A stretch of DNA of 64,000 nucleotides from Arsenophonus melophagi (GTDB taxonomy: Bacteria; Pseudomonadota; Gammaproteobacteria; Enterobacterales; Enterobacteriaceae). Below the pieces are notes generated by a model, which searched no databases, had not been told where the DNA came from, and saw nothing but the letters and a program-made list of their open reading frames with translations. The position numbers and the translations under genes were made by a program. The stretch spans positions 1 to 64,000 of the forward strand of contig JAVYJS010000005.1 in assembly GCA_032378655.1 (NCBI GenBank), given 5' to 3'. The first letter of the stretch is position 1. Each line of letters begins with the position of its first letter. Shown piece after piece: positions 47,648 through 57,115 of the stretch.

Positions 47648-49162
47648 TTATTTTTGATCATTGCTAAACCAGCAAATATTACGAGCAGCCATAATAATTG
47701 CACCAGTTTGTTCATCGTTTAACCCTTCTTCAATATCTCGTAAATCATCAATTCCCTGTTCAGCAAGCTCTTCCAATGTACAAATACCATGAGCAGCTAG
47801 CTTCATTGCTAACGCAGGATTCATACCTAGTAGATTTAAAAGATCCTCAGTTGGCTGATTATATCCAGTACTTTCTTTTTGCGCTAATTTTAATGTCGTC
47901 AGTGCTGTTTTAGCTCTTTCTCGCAAAACATCAATCATTTTTTCATCAAGACCATCTATTTCTAGTAGCTCATTGATTGGCACATAGGCTAATTCTTCTA
48001 ATGTAGAAAACCCTGCTTCAACAAGAACGGTAGCAAATTCTTCATTAATATTAAGATTTTTAATAAAAGAATGAATGGATGTATTTGCTTCTGCTTGATG
48101 TTTAGCTTCAAGTTCCTCTACTGTTATGACATTTAATTCCCATCTATCATCTCCACGATGTTTTTTCAGTAACTGAGAAGCTAAGCGAATATTTTGTCCA
48201 TTGCGACCAATTGCCTGAGCTAAATTACTACTTTCAACAGCAATATCCATAGTATATTTATCTTCATCAACAATGATAGAAACAATATCAGCTGGTGCCA
48301 TTGCATTAATTACAAATTGTGCAGGATTATCATCCCATAGAACAATATCAATACGCTCACCACCAAGTGCGCTTGATACTGCCTGCACTCTTGCACCACG
48401 CATACCAACACAAGCGCCTACTGGATCAATACGCTTATCATTCGTTTTGACGGCAATTTTTGCTCTTGATCCAGGGTCGCGGGCAGATGCCTTAATTTCA
48501 ATAATTTCTTCGCCAATTTCAGGTACCTCTATGCGAAATAATTCTATTAACATTTCGGTACGAGCACGGCTAACAAATAGCTGTGCTCCACGTGCTTCAG
48601 GACGTACGTCATACAATACACCACGCACACGATCACCTGGGCGAAAATTTTCACGTAGTAACATATCATTTCGTAAAATTACTGCTTCAGCATTATTACC
48701 TAAATCCAATATAATATTTTCACGATTTACTTTTTTGACCATACCAGTAATGATTTCACCTTGCTTCTTACGGAATTGTTCGACAACCATTGCTCTTTCA
48801 GCTTCACGTACCTTTTGAACAATCACCTGTTTTGCAGTTTGCATGGTAATACGATCAAATGTGACGGACTCTATCTGATCCTCTACATAATCGCCTAATT
48901 TAATCTCTGAGTTTTCAAACTTTGCTGCATTTAACGTAATTTCACGTGTCGGTTGCGTTACTTCTTCGACTACTAGCCAACACCGAAACGTATCAAAATC
49001 TCCTGTTTTACGATCAATATTAACGCGAACATCAATTTCTTGTGCATATTTTTTTTTAGTAGCTGTTGCTAAGGCGATTTCAAGCGCTTCAAAGATTTTT
49101 TCGCGAGGAAGAGATTTTTCATTAGAAACCGCTTCTACAACAGCCAGAATTTCTTTATTCAT
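47648..49162 (-). CDS. nusA: Transcription termination/antitermination factor NusA
   Basis: NusA binds RNA polymerase, slows it at pauses and works in termination and rRNA antitermination. The 504 residues (E. coli 495) contain the N-terminal polymerase-binding domain and the S1 domain (GEIITGMVKKVNRENIILDL). Two KH domains follow (DPVGACVGMRGARVQAV and AIGRNGQNIRLASQL). Both acidic helix-hairpin-helix repeats are present at the C-terminus (LVEAGFSTLEELAYVP and LAAHGICTLEELAEQG). It has a normal ATG start. In E. coli rimP precedes it by a few bases; here rimP is a pseudogene in that position. Confidence 0.97.
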   Translation of the reverse strand: MNKEILAVVEAVSNEKSLPREKIFEALEIALATATKKKYAQEIDVRVNIDRKTGDFDTFRCWLVVEEVTQPTREITLNAAKFENSEIKLGDYVEDQIESVTFDRITMQTAKQVIVQKVREAERAMVVEQFRKKQGEIITGMVKKVNRENIILDLGNNAEAVILRNDMLLRENFRPGDRVRGVLYDVRPEARGAQLFVSRARTEMLIELFRIEVPEIGEEIIEIKASARDPGSRAKIAVKTNDKRIDPVGACVGMRGARVQAVSSALGGERIDIVLWDDNPAQFVINAMAPADIVSIIVDEDKYTMDIAVESSNLAQAIGRNGQNIRLASQLLKKHRGDDRWELNVITVEELEAKHQAEANTSIHSFIKNLNINEEFATVLVEAGFSTLEELAYVPINELLEIDGLDEKMIDVLRERAKTALTTLKLAQKESTGYNQPTEDLLNLLGMNPALAMKLAAHGICTLEELAEQGIDDLRDIEEGLNDEQTGAIIMAARNICWFSNDQK

Positions 49163-49177
49163 TCTAGTTGCCTCATG

Positions 49178-49620
49178 GAACTTTATTGCACGTGTAGTGC
49201 CAGGGTTAGCTTTCTAGATGATTTAGAACAAGCACTTTCCTTGTCATCCAACAATAACTGTAATTATTTCATCATCAACTACATTAATTATAAACCTTGT
49301 CATTTACGAATGACACTTCATGGATATTTAATATCCAATTTATATCTCTTTACTAAGATGCTCATAGTGTGAGAGAGTACATGGTTGACATTCTTCACAC
49401 GATGAAGACATCTACAGAATTAGAGCATGGTGCTCAGATTTTTAAAATTCAGCACTGCACTTGATAAGTGGTTAACATCTAAGCAATCATCAAGTAAATA
49501 ATACCATTTCATTATTAATGATGATTGATAATTCGAAATATGTGCTCAAATACACTTCAACTCAACAAAATTAAATACCTAATATTTTCAATATATTTTA
49601 CCAGTACTGAATCAGTAGTA
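49178..49620 (-). pseudogene. rimP: rimP, 30S maturation factor, decayed
   Basis: The minus strand between tRNA-fMet and nusA encodes the whole of RimP in broken form. IENIRYLIL (near 49580) stands for VEALGFELV. FRII near 49535 stands for LRIY. LDDCLDVNHLSSAVL (49450-49497) closely matches VDDCADVSHQVSAVL. After frame changes come VIRK-stop-QG for NRRKWQG (TGG to TGA) and NVVDDEIITVIV (49250-49285) for KAVDGEMITVTV, then KAN for KAN near the end. The total length is close to the 150 codons of E. coli rimP. At least three frame changes and several stops kill it. RimP is required for efficient 30S assembly in E. coli, so its loss here is a clear simplification. Confidence 0.92.
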
Positions 49621-49661
49621 TTTATTTTGTTCTACTATGCGTAAACCTAGCTCTGAGAAAT

Positions 49662-49685
49662 AAAAAGGGCTAAAAGCCCAGTTTT
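49662..49685 (-). terminator. Terminator after the tRNA-fMet gene
   Basis: On the minus strand gggct, ttt, agccc is followed by tttttattt, a textbook intrinsic terminator about 150 bp past the tRNA. On the plus strand it also has a T-run (gttttt). In E. coli a terminator likewise lies between metY and rimP. Confidence 0.85.
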
Positions 49686-49829
49686 TGTTATTTGAAATAG
49701 CAAAACCCTGAGAACTGTGGTTTGATAAAATTAGATCCTTTACAGTTGCCAATAAGTTTAACACCTAACTTAGCATTTCTAAACGAAAATAATTCAAACG
49801 ATGCCTACAAGAGATCATGTGTTAAGAAG

Positions 49830-49906
<77 letters not shown>

Positions 49907-49964
49907 TCTGAAAACTGTACAAGTTTACTCTGATAAAACAAAAAATGCAAGCTATCTTTTATAA

Positions 49965-50053
49965 TGGTACCGAGGGCGGGACTTGAACCCGCACGCCATT
50001 TTATAGGCGCTACCACCTCAAGATAGCGTGTATACCAATTTCACCACCTCGGC
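49965..50053 (-). tRNA. leuU: tRNA-Leu (GAG)
   Basis: An 89-base class II tRNA starts gccgaggtggtgaaattggt and ends with an encoded CCA. It has anticodon GAG at 50019-50017 and a long variable arm. The anticodon stem has one G-T pair. It follows secG as leuU does in E. coli and reads CTC/CTT codons. Confidence 0.97.
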
Positions 50054-50118
50054 ACCACAGTAATTTTTTTTAAAAACCTATTTTGAAAACTATTTTACCA
50101 TCAAAAGCTTTCGTGTAA

Positions 50119-50454
50119 TTAATAAGGGATATCACTTGTTGGTGCAGAGGGGATAATTGGTACTAATGCTGGTTGATCAGCTTGAGTCGGTTCATCAATG
50201 TTTTCCCATTTGCCTCCAGTTATACTTTTATTGGCAGTTAAATTTCCTAAAATTAAACTGATTGAAAAGAATAATGCTGCAAAAATAGCTGTCATCTTAG
50301 TCATGAAATGACCTGTTCCTGATGAACCAAATAATGTTGAAGAAGCACCAGATCCGAACGAAACTCCAAAATCAGTAGCTTTGCATTGCAGAATGATTAT
50401 AGAAATCAATGCTATTGAGATGAATAAAAAGATAACTAAAAGGGTTATGTACAT
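50119..50454 (-). CDS. secG: Preprotein translocase subunit SecG
   Basis: SecG is the small auxiliary membrane subunit of the SecYEG channel that helps SecA push proteins across. The 111 residues (E. coli 110) have two membrane helices (about 3-22 and 53-71) around the conserved GVSFGSGASSTLFGSSGTGHFMT loop, given here in part: SGASSTLFGSSGTGHFMT. The tail ends SDIPY as in relatives. One residue is missing near LQCKATDFG where E. coli has LQQGKGADMG. It lies between glmM and leuU. Confidence 0.96.
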   Translation of the reverse strand: MYITLLVIFLFISIALISIIILQCKATDFGVSFGSGASSTLFGSSGTGHFMTKMTAIFAALFFSISLILGNLTANKSITGGKWENIDEPTQADQPALVPIIPSAPTSDIPY

Positions 50455-50506
50455 AGCTAATACCTATTTAATAAAAAAAATCTTGCAGAACCTTTACTAC
50501 ATAACT

Positions 50507-50547
50507 TATTCGAAACGCTCCTTAGAATTAAAGGAGCGTTTCGAATA
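50507..50547. repeat. Inverted repeat between glmM and secG
   Basis: Arms of 17 bases (50507-50523 and 50531-50547), containing the GC-richer core gaaacgctcctt, flank seven bases. It lies between the glmM stop and the secG start. It may act as a glmM terminator or attenuator, although no T-run follows. Confidence 0.9.
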
Positions 50548-50675
50548 CTAATCCAGGTCTAGCTAAAAAAAGATTATTTTTCATTCTGCTTATTTATAAT
50601 AATAAGCAATCTGTACTTGACACAGTGCTCTAAAATAACATTATATTCATATAATCATAGAATTTTTCTAAAAAA

Positions 50676-52019
50676 TTATGATCTATGTGCTTGCTTAACT
50701 ACTTCAGCAATGCAGTTAGCCATCCAAGTAACCTGAGTTTCATTCTCACCTTCTACCATGATACGAATTAAAGGCTCGGTACCTGATTTACGCAATAAAA
50801 CCCTTCCTTTTCCTGCTAAGTCATTTTCCACTTGTTTGACAATGTTTAAAACATCTTTGGTAACCAAAGGATTTTCACTTCCAGAAAACTGCACATTTAC
50901 TAGTACTTGAGGTATTAAGTTTACATCGCGGCACAGATCATAAAGGCTGGTATTATTACGAGTCATCGCACTGAGAACTTGTAAACTAGCAATGATACCG
51001 TCGCCTGTTGTTGTTTTATCTAACAATATAATGTGACCTGAATTTTCACCACCAAGGCGCCATCCTTTTTCTTGTAATTTTTTATGAATATAACGATCAC
51101 CAACTTTGACTCGAATAAAGGGTATATCCAACTTTTGCAAGGCTAATTCTAATCCCATATTGCTCATTAAAGTACCAACGCCACCACCACGCAATTGACC
51201 TTTCTGAAGTTCATCACGCACAATAATATACAGAGTTTGATCACCATTTATCCTATTCCCTCTATGATCAACCATTATTAACCGATCGCCATCACCATCG
51301 AACGCAAGACCAATATCTGCTTTTTCAGCTACAACACGTTTTTGTAGCAACGAAACGTCAGTCGCCCCACAGCCTTGATTAATATTTAGTCCATTGGGCT
51401 CACAGCCAATTGCAATGACTTCAGCACCAAGTTCAGTGAAAACATTAGGTGCAATATGATATGTGGCGCCATTAGCACAATCTAAAACTATTTTTAGACC
51501 ACTTAAACTTTGATCACATGGAAATGTTCCTTTACAAAATTGTATATAACTCTCAGCAGCATTAACAATACGACTTGCTCGTCCTAATGCTGCAGCATCA
51601 ACACAAGTAAGAGGCTTTTCCATCTCAGCTTCTATTGCTTCTTCAACGTCATCAGGTAATTTAGTTCCATCAATCGAAAAGAATTTAATACCATTATCAT
51701 AATATGGATTATGAGAAGCAGAAATAACAATACCCGCCTCTGCACGGTATATACGTGTTAAATAAGCAATTGCTGGTGTTGGCATAGGGCCTGTAAATGC
51801 AGCTGATAGCCCAGCTGCTGAAAGACCCGCTTCTAAAGAAGACTCCAACATATAACCTGAAATTCGCGTATCTTTACCTATAATTATTGTACGAGAACCA
51901 TGTCGCCCTAAAATTTTACCTGCTGCCCAACCTAATTTTAGTACAAAATCAGGTGTAATTGGGTTGTCTCCCACTTTACCACGAATACCATCAGTGCCGA
52001 AATATTTTCGCTTACTCAT
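50676..52019 (-). CDS. glmM: Phosphoglucosamine mutase
   Basis: GlmM converts glucosamine-6-phosphate to glucosamine-1-phosphate on the way to UDP-GlcNAc, which is needed for peptidoglycan and lipopolysaccharide. The 447 residues (E. coli 445) include RKYFGTDGIRG. The phosphoserine loop is ISASHNPYYDNGIKFF (serine near 103), the metal loop is FDGDGDRLIM, and GGENSGH and RKSGTEPLIRIMVEG are intact. I start at the ATG at 52019, which overlaps the end of folP by eight bases, the usual coupled arrangement; an ATG at 52025 is also possible. Confidence 0.97.
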   Translation of the reverse strand: MSKRKYFGTDGIRGKVGDNPITPDFVLKLGWAAGKILGRHGSRTIIIGKDTRISGYMLESSLEAGLSAAGLSAAFTGPMPTPAIAYLTRIYRAEAGIVISASHNPYYDNGIKFFSIDGTKLPDDVEEAIEAEMEKPLTCVDAAALGRASRIVNAAESYIQFCKGTFPCDQSLSGLKIVLDCANGATYHIAPNVFTELGAEVIAIGCEPNGLNINQGCGATDVSLLQKRVVAEKADIGLAFDGDGDRLIMVDHRGNRINGDQTLYIIVRDELQKGQLRGGGVGTLMSNMGLELALQKLDIPFIRVKVGDRYIHKKLQEKGWRLGGENSGHIILLDKTTTGDGIIASLQVLSAMTRNNTSLYDLCRDVNLIPQVLVNVQFSGSENPLVTKDVLNIVKQVENDLAGKGRVLLRKSGTEPLIRIMVEGENETQVTWMANCIAEVVKQAHRS

Positions 52020-52866
52020 AATCATCGTTTTCCTTTACTAAAAGGGCTTCTTGAGCAATCTTCATAGCTTGTACAGCTTCTCTTACATCATGAGAACGAA
52101 TAATCTTTGCACCATTCATAGCAGCGATCACAGCACATGCGATACTACCAATAAGTCGTTCCTCTATTGGTATATTTAATAGTTGACCAATCATAGATTT
52201 ACGCGATATGCCAACTAGCAATGGTACTCCTAGAGTATGAAAATCACTTAATTTTGCTAATAATTGATAATTATGTGCTAAGGTTTTACCAAAACCAAAA
52301 CCTGGATCAATAATCAAACGATTTTTTGTAATCCCTGCCATTTGGCAACGGACAATTTCATCTGATAAATATTGTTTTACTTCTAAAACCACGTTTTTAT
52401 AAACTGGCGCTTGTTGCATTGTCTTAGGTTCACCTAACATATGCATAATACAAACTGCCAACCCTGTTTTAGCAGCAGCTTCCAATGCACCCAATTCATG
52501 TAGCGACCGAATATCATTAATAATATGCGCACCGGCTCTAGCCGCCTCTTGCATAACAAGAGCTTTAGATGTATCAACAGAAACCAAAATATCAAAGCGT
52601 TTATTTACAGCTTCAATTATTGGCATGACTCTATCAAGTTCTTCCTGTAAACTGATTGTACTAGCGCCTGGTCGAGTTGATTCGCCTCCAATATCAATAA
52701 TATCTGCGCCGTTCTTAATCATGTTAGCAACGCGTTTTAGTGCGTCTTCATAACGATTATATACACCGCCATCATAAAAAGAGTCTGGCGTAATATTTAC
52801 GATGCCCATAACAATAGGACGATTAAACTGAAACTCTATGTTTTTAGAAGAAATTTTCATAAGCAC
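52012..52866 (-). CDS. folP: Dihydropteroate synthase
   Basis: FolP condenses p-aminobenzoate with dihydropterin pyrophosphate in folate synthesis. The 284 residues (E. coli 282) show VMGIVNITPDSFYDGG, DIIDIGGESTRPGA, SVDTSKA, IINDIRSL and DPGFGFGKT, all active-site loops of the family, and end with IIRSHDVREAVQAMKIA. An alternative start is the third codon. The gene overlaps glmM at its 3' end and follows ftsH, with a symmetric hairpin between. Confidence 0.97.
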   Translation of the reverse strand: MLMKISSKNIEFQFNRPIVMGIVNITPDSFYDGGVYNRYEDALKRVANMIKNGADIIDIGGESTRPGASTISLQEELDRVMPIIEAVNKRFDILVSVDTSKALVMQEAARAGAHIINDIRSLHELGALEAAAKTGLAVCIMHMLGEPKTMQQAPVYKNVVLEVKQYLSDEIVRCQMAGITKNRLIIDPGFGFGKTLAHNYQLLAKLSDFHTLGVPLLVGISRKSMIGQLLNIPIEERLIGSIACAVIAAMNGAKIIRSHDVREAVQAMKIAQEALLVKENDDYE

Positions 52867-52871
52867 TTTAT

Positions 52872-52910
52872 AAATAATTAAACCCCAGTTGTCCTGGGGT
52901 TTAATTATTT
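52872..52910 (-). terminator. ftsH/folP intergenic terminator hairpin
   Basis: Sixteen-base arms (52872-52887 and 52895-52910) flank seven bases. The stem has a GC core (cccca/tgggg) with A/T runs on both sides. It lies 29 bp after the ftsH stop and ends about 6 bp before the folP start, so it could be a terminator with read-through into folP. Confidence 0.75.
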
Positions 52911-52938
52911 ATTAGTATCTTAAAAAAATCAATAAGCG

Positions 52939-54888
52939 TTAATGATTCTCTATATTATTGACATTATCATTTTTATTTATTTCATCTCTTTCATGAGATA
53001 AGGCACTATTTTTTTCTAGCTCTCCTTTTGAGGAGGATATTGGAGTTGAATGACTACTACTACCATTAGTATTCCACCCAGCAGGAGCTCTAACAGGGCG
53101 CCGATTCATTAAATCATCTATTTGCGGTGCATCAATAGTTTCATATTTCATCAATGCATCTTTCATTGCATGCAGAATATCCATATGATCATTCAAAATT
53201 TGGCGAGCACGCTTATAATTACGATCAATAATCGCCTTAATTTCTTCATCAATTGCACGCGCCGTATCGTCTGACATGCGATTAGCTTTCGTAACAGAAC
53301 GTCCTAAAAAAACTTCGCCTTCTTCTTCAGAATAGAGCAATGGCCCTAATTTCTCAGAAAATCCCCATTGCGTCACCATATTACGAGCAAGATTAGTTGC
53401 TACTTTAATATCATTTGATGCACCTGTAGATACCTTGCCTGCACCATAAATCATTTCTTCTGCTAACCTACCGCCATACAGTGTAGAAATTTGACTTTCA
53501 AGCTTTTGTCTGCTAGCGCTAATTTGATCACCTTCTGGCAAGAAGCATGTAACACCTAACGCACAACCACGTGGAATAATTGTAACTTTATGAACAGGAT
53601 CGTGTTCTGGAAGAATATGGCCTATGATGGCATGACCAGCTTCATGATAAGCAGTAGATTCTTTTTGTGCTTCTGTCATGACCATGGAACGACGTTCAGT
53701 GCCCATCATGATCTTATCTTTTGCCTTTTCGAATTCCACCATGCTAACCACTCGTTTATTGCCACGTGCTGCAAAAAGGGCTGCTTCATTCACTAAATTA
53801 GCTAAATCCGCTCCGGAAAATCCTGGTGTTCCTCGCGCTAATACTGAAGTATCAATACTAGGATCTAAAGGTACAGGGCGCATATGAACTTTTAAAATTT
53901 GTTCGCGACCACGTACATCAGGTAAACCCACAACAACCTGTCGATCAAAACGACCTGGGCGCAATAATGCTGGATCTAAAACATCTGGTCGATTTGTAGC
54001 AGCAATAACAATAATACCATCATTACCCTCAAATCCATCCATTTCTACCAGCATTTGGTTAAGAGTTTGTTCGCGTTCATCGTGTCCTCCTCCCAAACCT
54101 GCCCCACGTTGGCGTCCAACCGCATCTATTTCGTCAATAAAGACGATACAAGGTGCTGCTTTCTTTGCTTGTTCAAACATATCGCGAACACGAGAAGCAC
54201 CAACACCAACAAACATTTCTACAAAATCTGAACCTGAAATAGTAAAAAATGGAACCTTTGCTTCACCAGCAATTGCTTTTGCCAATAACGTTTTACCTGT
54301 TCCTGGAGGCCCTACCATTAAAATTCCTTTAGGAATTTTACCACCTAATTTTTGAAAACGCCCCGGTTCACGCAAATACTCAACTAATTCACTAACTTCT
54401 TCTTTAGCTTCATCACAACCAGCAACATCAGCAAAAGTTGTTTTAATTTGATCTTCAGTCAGCATTCGAGCCTTACTTTTACCAAATGACATAGCACCTT
54501 TACCAACTCCTCCCTGCATCTGACGCATAAAAAAGATCCAAACCCCAATCAGCAATAACATTGGGAACCACGAAATAAAAATAGTCGCTAAGAAACTTTG
54601 CTCTTGAGGCGGCTCACCAATAACGGTGACATGTCTTTCAAGCAAAGTATCTAATAATCTTGGATCCTCTCGGACCGGTATATAACTCGTATAACGACTG
54701 TTATCTATTTTTTTAACACTAATTTCACGATCAGAAATCCGTACTTCACGTATCTGATCCTGAGTTAACTCATTCATAAAGGTAGAATAATCTACCCTGC
54801 GACCATTCGAATCGCTAGGACCAAAACTCTGGAATAGAGTCATTAGGATTACCGCAATGACTATCCAAAGAATCAGGTTTTTCGCCAT
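52939..54888 (-). CDS. ftsH: ATP-dependent zinc metalloprotease FtsH
   Basis: FtsH is the inner-membrane AAA+ protease that extracts and degrades damaged membrane proteins and regulators such as LpxC. The 649 residues (E. coli 644) have two membrane helices around a periplasmic domain (about 5-20 and 98-118). The AAA domain carries Walker A GPPGTGKT, Walker B CIVFIDEIDAVG and the arginine finger RPGRFDRQVVVG. The zinc motif is HEAGH. I start at the ATG at 54888 (MAKNLILW), which has gagtgac as ribosome site; a TTG at 54897 would add three residues. Its regulators hflK and hflC are intact in the window. It follows rlmE as in E. coli. Confidence 0.98.
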   Translation of the reverse strand: MAKNLILWIVIAVILMTLFQSFGPSDSNGRRVDYSTFMNELTQDQIREVRISDREISVKKIDNSRYTSYIPVREDPRLLDTLLERHVTVIGEPPQEQSFLATIFISWFPMLLLIGVWIFFMRQMQGGVGKGAMSFGKSKARMLTEDQIKTTFADVAGCDEAKEEVSELVEYLREPGRFQKLGGKIPKGILMVGPPGTGKTLLAKAIAGEAKVPFFTISGSDFVEMFVGVGASRVRDMFEQAKKAAPCIVFIDEIDAVGRQRGAGLGGGHDEREQTLNQMLVEMDGFEGNDGIIVIAATNRPDVLDPALLRPGRFDRQVVVGLPDVRGREQILKVHMRPVPLDPSIDTSVLARGTPGFSGADLANLVNEAALFAARGNKRVVSMVEFEKAKDKIMMGTERRSMVMTEAQKESTAYHEAGHAIIGHILPEHDPVHKVTIIPRGCALGVTCFLPEGDQISASRQKLESQISTLYGGRLAEEMIYGAGKVSTGASNDIKVATNLARNMVTQWGFSEKLGPLLYSEEEGEVFLGRSVTKANRMSDDTARAIDEEIKAIIDRNYKRARQILNDHMDILHAMKDALMKYETIDAPQIDDLMNRRPVRAPAGWNTNGSSSHSTPISSSKGELEKNSALSHERDEINKNDNVNNIENH

Positions 54889-54942
54889 GTCACTCAAGAG
54901 CTGAACCTCTTCATTACAACTATGTTAAATAATAACAGGGTA

Positions 54943-55572
54943 CTACATTTGATATCCTGTTGCCACAATGTAAACTTCACGTGATCGTGAACGCGAAGCG
55001 CCTGGCTTACGAATTTTCACTTTTAGAAATAAAGAGCGAATTTCCTTCAGATATTCATTAAATCCTTCTCCATGGAATATTTTAACAATAAAACTTCCGC
55101 CTGTCTCAAGTAAATCACGACACATATCCAAAGCAAGTACAACCAGATCCATGGAGTGTGAAATATCCATTGTAAAGATCCCACTCATTTTAGGAGCCAT
55201 ATCTGACATTAAAACTTGAACTTTTGCATCGCCAACGCGTTCATGCAATGCATGTAATGTCTGCATATCTTGAAAGTCTCCTTGCAAGAACTCAACTCCA
55301 CTTATTGGCGCCATTAGTGATAAATCACATGCAATAACCCGACCTATCCTGCCAACTTTGCTTGCTGCATATTGAGACCAGCCTCCAGGTGCAGAACCTA
55401 AATCCACAACAGTCATACCAGGCTCAAATATTTTATCGCTCTTTTGGAGCTCTTCCAATTTAAAGAATGCACGTGAACGAAACCTTTTTTTTTGTGCTTG
55501 AAGAACATATTGATCGCTAAAATGTTCTCGCAACCATCGCTTTGAGCTTGATGTACGCTTTTTTTTATCCAT
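54943..55572 (-). CDS. rlmE: 23S rRNA Um2552 2'-O-methyltransferase
   Basis: RlmE (RrmJ, FtsJ) methylates U2552 in the A-loop of 23S rRNA late in 50S assembly. The 209 residues match the E. coli length. They include SSKRWLREHFSDQYV, the catalytic lysine in FRSRAFFKLEEL, the SAM motif VVDLGSAPGGWSQ, DMAPKMSG and FIVKIFHGEG. It is upstream of ftsH in the same operon. yhbY, divergent in E. coli, is a pseudogene here. Confidence 0.97.
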   Translation of the reverse strand: MDKKKRTSSSKRWLREHFSDQYVLQAQKKRFRSRAFFKLEELQKSDKIFEPGMTVVDLGSAPGGWSQYAASKVGRIGRVIACDLSLMAPISGVEFLQGDFQDMQTLHALHERVGDAKVQVLMSDMAPKMSGIFTMDISHSMDLVVLALDMCRDLLETGGSFIVKIFHGEGFNEYLKEIRSLFLKVKIRKPGASRSRSREVYIVATGYQM

Positions 55573-55689
55573 TATTTATAACTATACTAATCAAGTAATA
55601 TCTATTTCCCATTTTGATATCTGCAAAATTATATCGTTTACCATGCTATCCAAAAGATAGCGATAGAATGTATTGTTTGCAACCCCAGT

Positions 55690-55970
55690 AACGCTAAAAT
55701 AGCGATTTTATAACACGCAAACATAATATCTAAATAGCCTGATTTATTCTATGATTCATTTATTATTAGAAAATAATAACGGTCTAACTAAATAGTTTAG
55801 CGGAAAAATCGAACGATTCGTACCATGAACTTCTCAAAATAAACAGAGAGAATGAATGTTACGAAATTAAAATACAATAACAAATGCTTTTTACCAAAAA
55901 TTGATGCCATACATCGTTTTAATTTTGCTAACATCCTGGTACTCTGTTTCTTCTAAAATACACGAGATTA
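55690..55970 (+). pseudogene. yhbY: yhbY, 50S-associated RNA-binding protein, decayed
   Basis: Between rlmE and greA, on the plus strand as in E. coli, one frame reads LLLENNGLTK, a stop, then FSGKIERF (55763-55825). It matches VVLLGSNGLTEGVLAEIEQA codon for codon. After a frame change TKLKY stands near TKTLIV, and ILVLC near 55940 stands for TLVLY. Several stops and at least two frameshifts are present. YhbY is a small CRM-domain protein bound to precursor 50S particles. It adds to the list of lost ribosome-assembly factors. Confidence 0.82.
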
Positions 55971-56087
55971 TGATCATTTAAATAACTCTGCAATATTTAT
56001 ATAAAGATATCATCTTACTGTATGATAAGAGGCTGTATTGACTTTTAATTTAAAAATTTAAAGATATAATTTTTCAAATCAGAAGCA

Positions 56088-56564
56088 TCAAATGTATGCT
56101 ACTTTTACAATTTCATATTTAACTTCTCCACCAGGAGTAGCGATAATTACCGTATCATCTATAGTCTTACCAATCAAAACTCGAGCGATCGGTGAATTAA
56201 CAGAAATAAGATTTTTTTTAATATCAGATTCATCATCCCCTACAATACGATAAACCTGATTTTCATGAGTGGTTACATTAAATATCGTAACTGTCGCGCC
56301 AAATATTACACGCCCTTCATTTTTTATTTTTGTTACATCGATAACTTGCGAATGAGATAATTTACTTTCAATTTCTTGAATGCGCCCTTCACAAAACCAT
56401 TGCTGCTCACGTGCTGCATGATATTCTGCGTTTTCTTTCAAATCACCATATTCACGCGCTTCTGAAATGGCAGAAATGATTTCAGGACGACGGATCTTCT
56501 TTAAAAATTCTAACTCTTTACGTAACTTTTTTGCGCCCTGTATCGTCATTGGGATCTGTTTCAT
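56088..56564 (-). CDS. greA: Transcription elongation factor GreA
   Basis: GreA enters the secondary channel of RNA polymerase and triggers cleavage of backtracked transcripts. The 158 residues equal E. coli GreA. They show the N-terminal coiled coil with the acidic tip (AREYGDLKENAEYHAAREQQ) and the C-terminal FKBP-like domain (VNSPIARVLIGKTIDD and GGEVKYEIVKV). In E. coli dacB diverges from it; here that neighbour is a pseudogene. Confidence 0.98.
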   Translation of the reverse strand: MKQIPMTIQGAKKLRKELEFLKKIRRPEIISAISEAREYGDLKENAEYHAAREQQWFCEGRIQEIESKLSHSQVIDVTKIKNEGRVIFGATVTIFNVTTHENQVYRIVGDDESDIKKNLISVNSPIARVLIGKTIDDTVIIATPGGEVKYEIVKVAYI

Positions 56565-56689
56565 TAATAAATACCCTTGATTCTTGCATAAATAACAATA
56601 AAATCTTTATGTAATGTTCTATCATGTTTAAAACATTAGTGCTTCTGATAACACCTTCTAAGCATAAAAGGAAATAACCATTAATTTTA

Positions 56690-57115
56690 GTGATATTATT
56701 CTAATAATTTCATTAAACATTTTATATACATATTTCATGTATGGATCAGCATTTACTTGCTTCTGCATGACATTTAATAATGTTTATTATAGCTATTTGA
56801 TAGACCGTATTTATGGTTTTTGGCTTTCCAAAAGCAAGGAATATATTAGTTGTTCAGACTATTTTCATAGTCAAGCAATCTTTTTAGTAAAAATTAAAAC
56901 TAAATTAATGATCTTTCAGAAGAAAGATTTTACTGTTTTACGCGATGCTTTATGCGATACAGGTATCGAAATTCTTAAAATTACGCAAAATTGTTACTGC
57001 ACTTGATGCTATTGCTACAATTAAGCAACCATTATCAATCTTGCTTCCTACTATAAACCGTAGGAAGGATAAAAAAATAATTCGCAACATTCAGATGAGC
57101 AATAGCCTTTAGGTA
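56690..57115 (+). pseudogene. dacB: dacB, D-Ala-D-Ala carboxypeptidase PBP4, decayed
   Basis: The plus strand between greA and obgE, the E. coli position of dacB, contains an open frame (56737-57006) that is a fragment of PBP4. IILII near 56698 stands for NVLID. YLIDRIYGF stands for AIVDRNCF. CSDYFHSQAIFLVKIK stands for VASYYPVTMFSQVRTL. FTVLRDALCDTGI stands for GAILKDELKQAGI. After a frame change DAIATIKQPLSILL (57005-57046) matches TVVASKQSAPLHDLL, and D then II follows for DNMI. About 20 codons are deleted in the middle. The SXXK active-site region is missing upstream, and the KTG-containing end is not recognised downstream. The open frame should not be annotated as a new protein. Confidence 0.85.

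Noticed and set aside
45469..48818. Long frames antisense to infB and nusA
   Set aside because: They are shadows of the real genes on the other strand; the sense products are complete and conserved.
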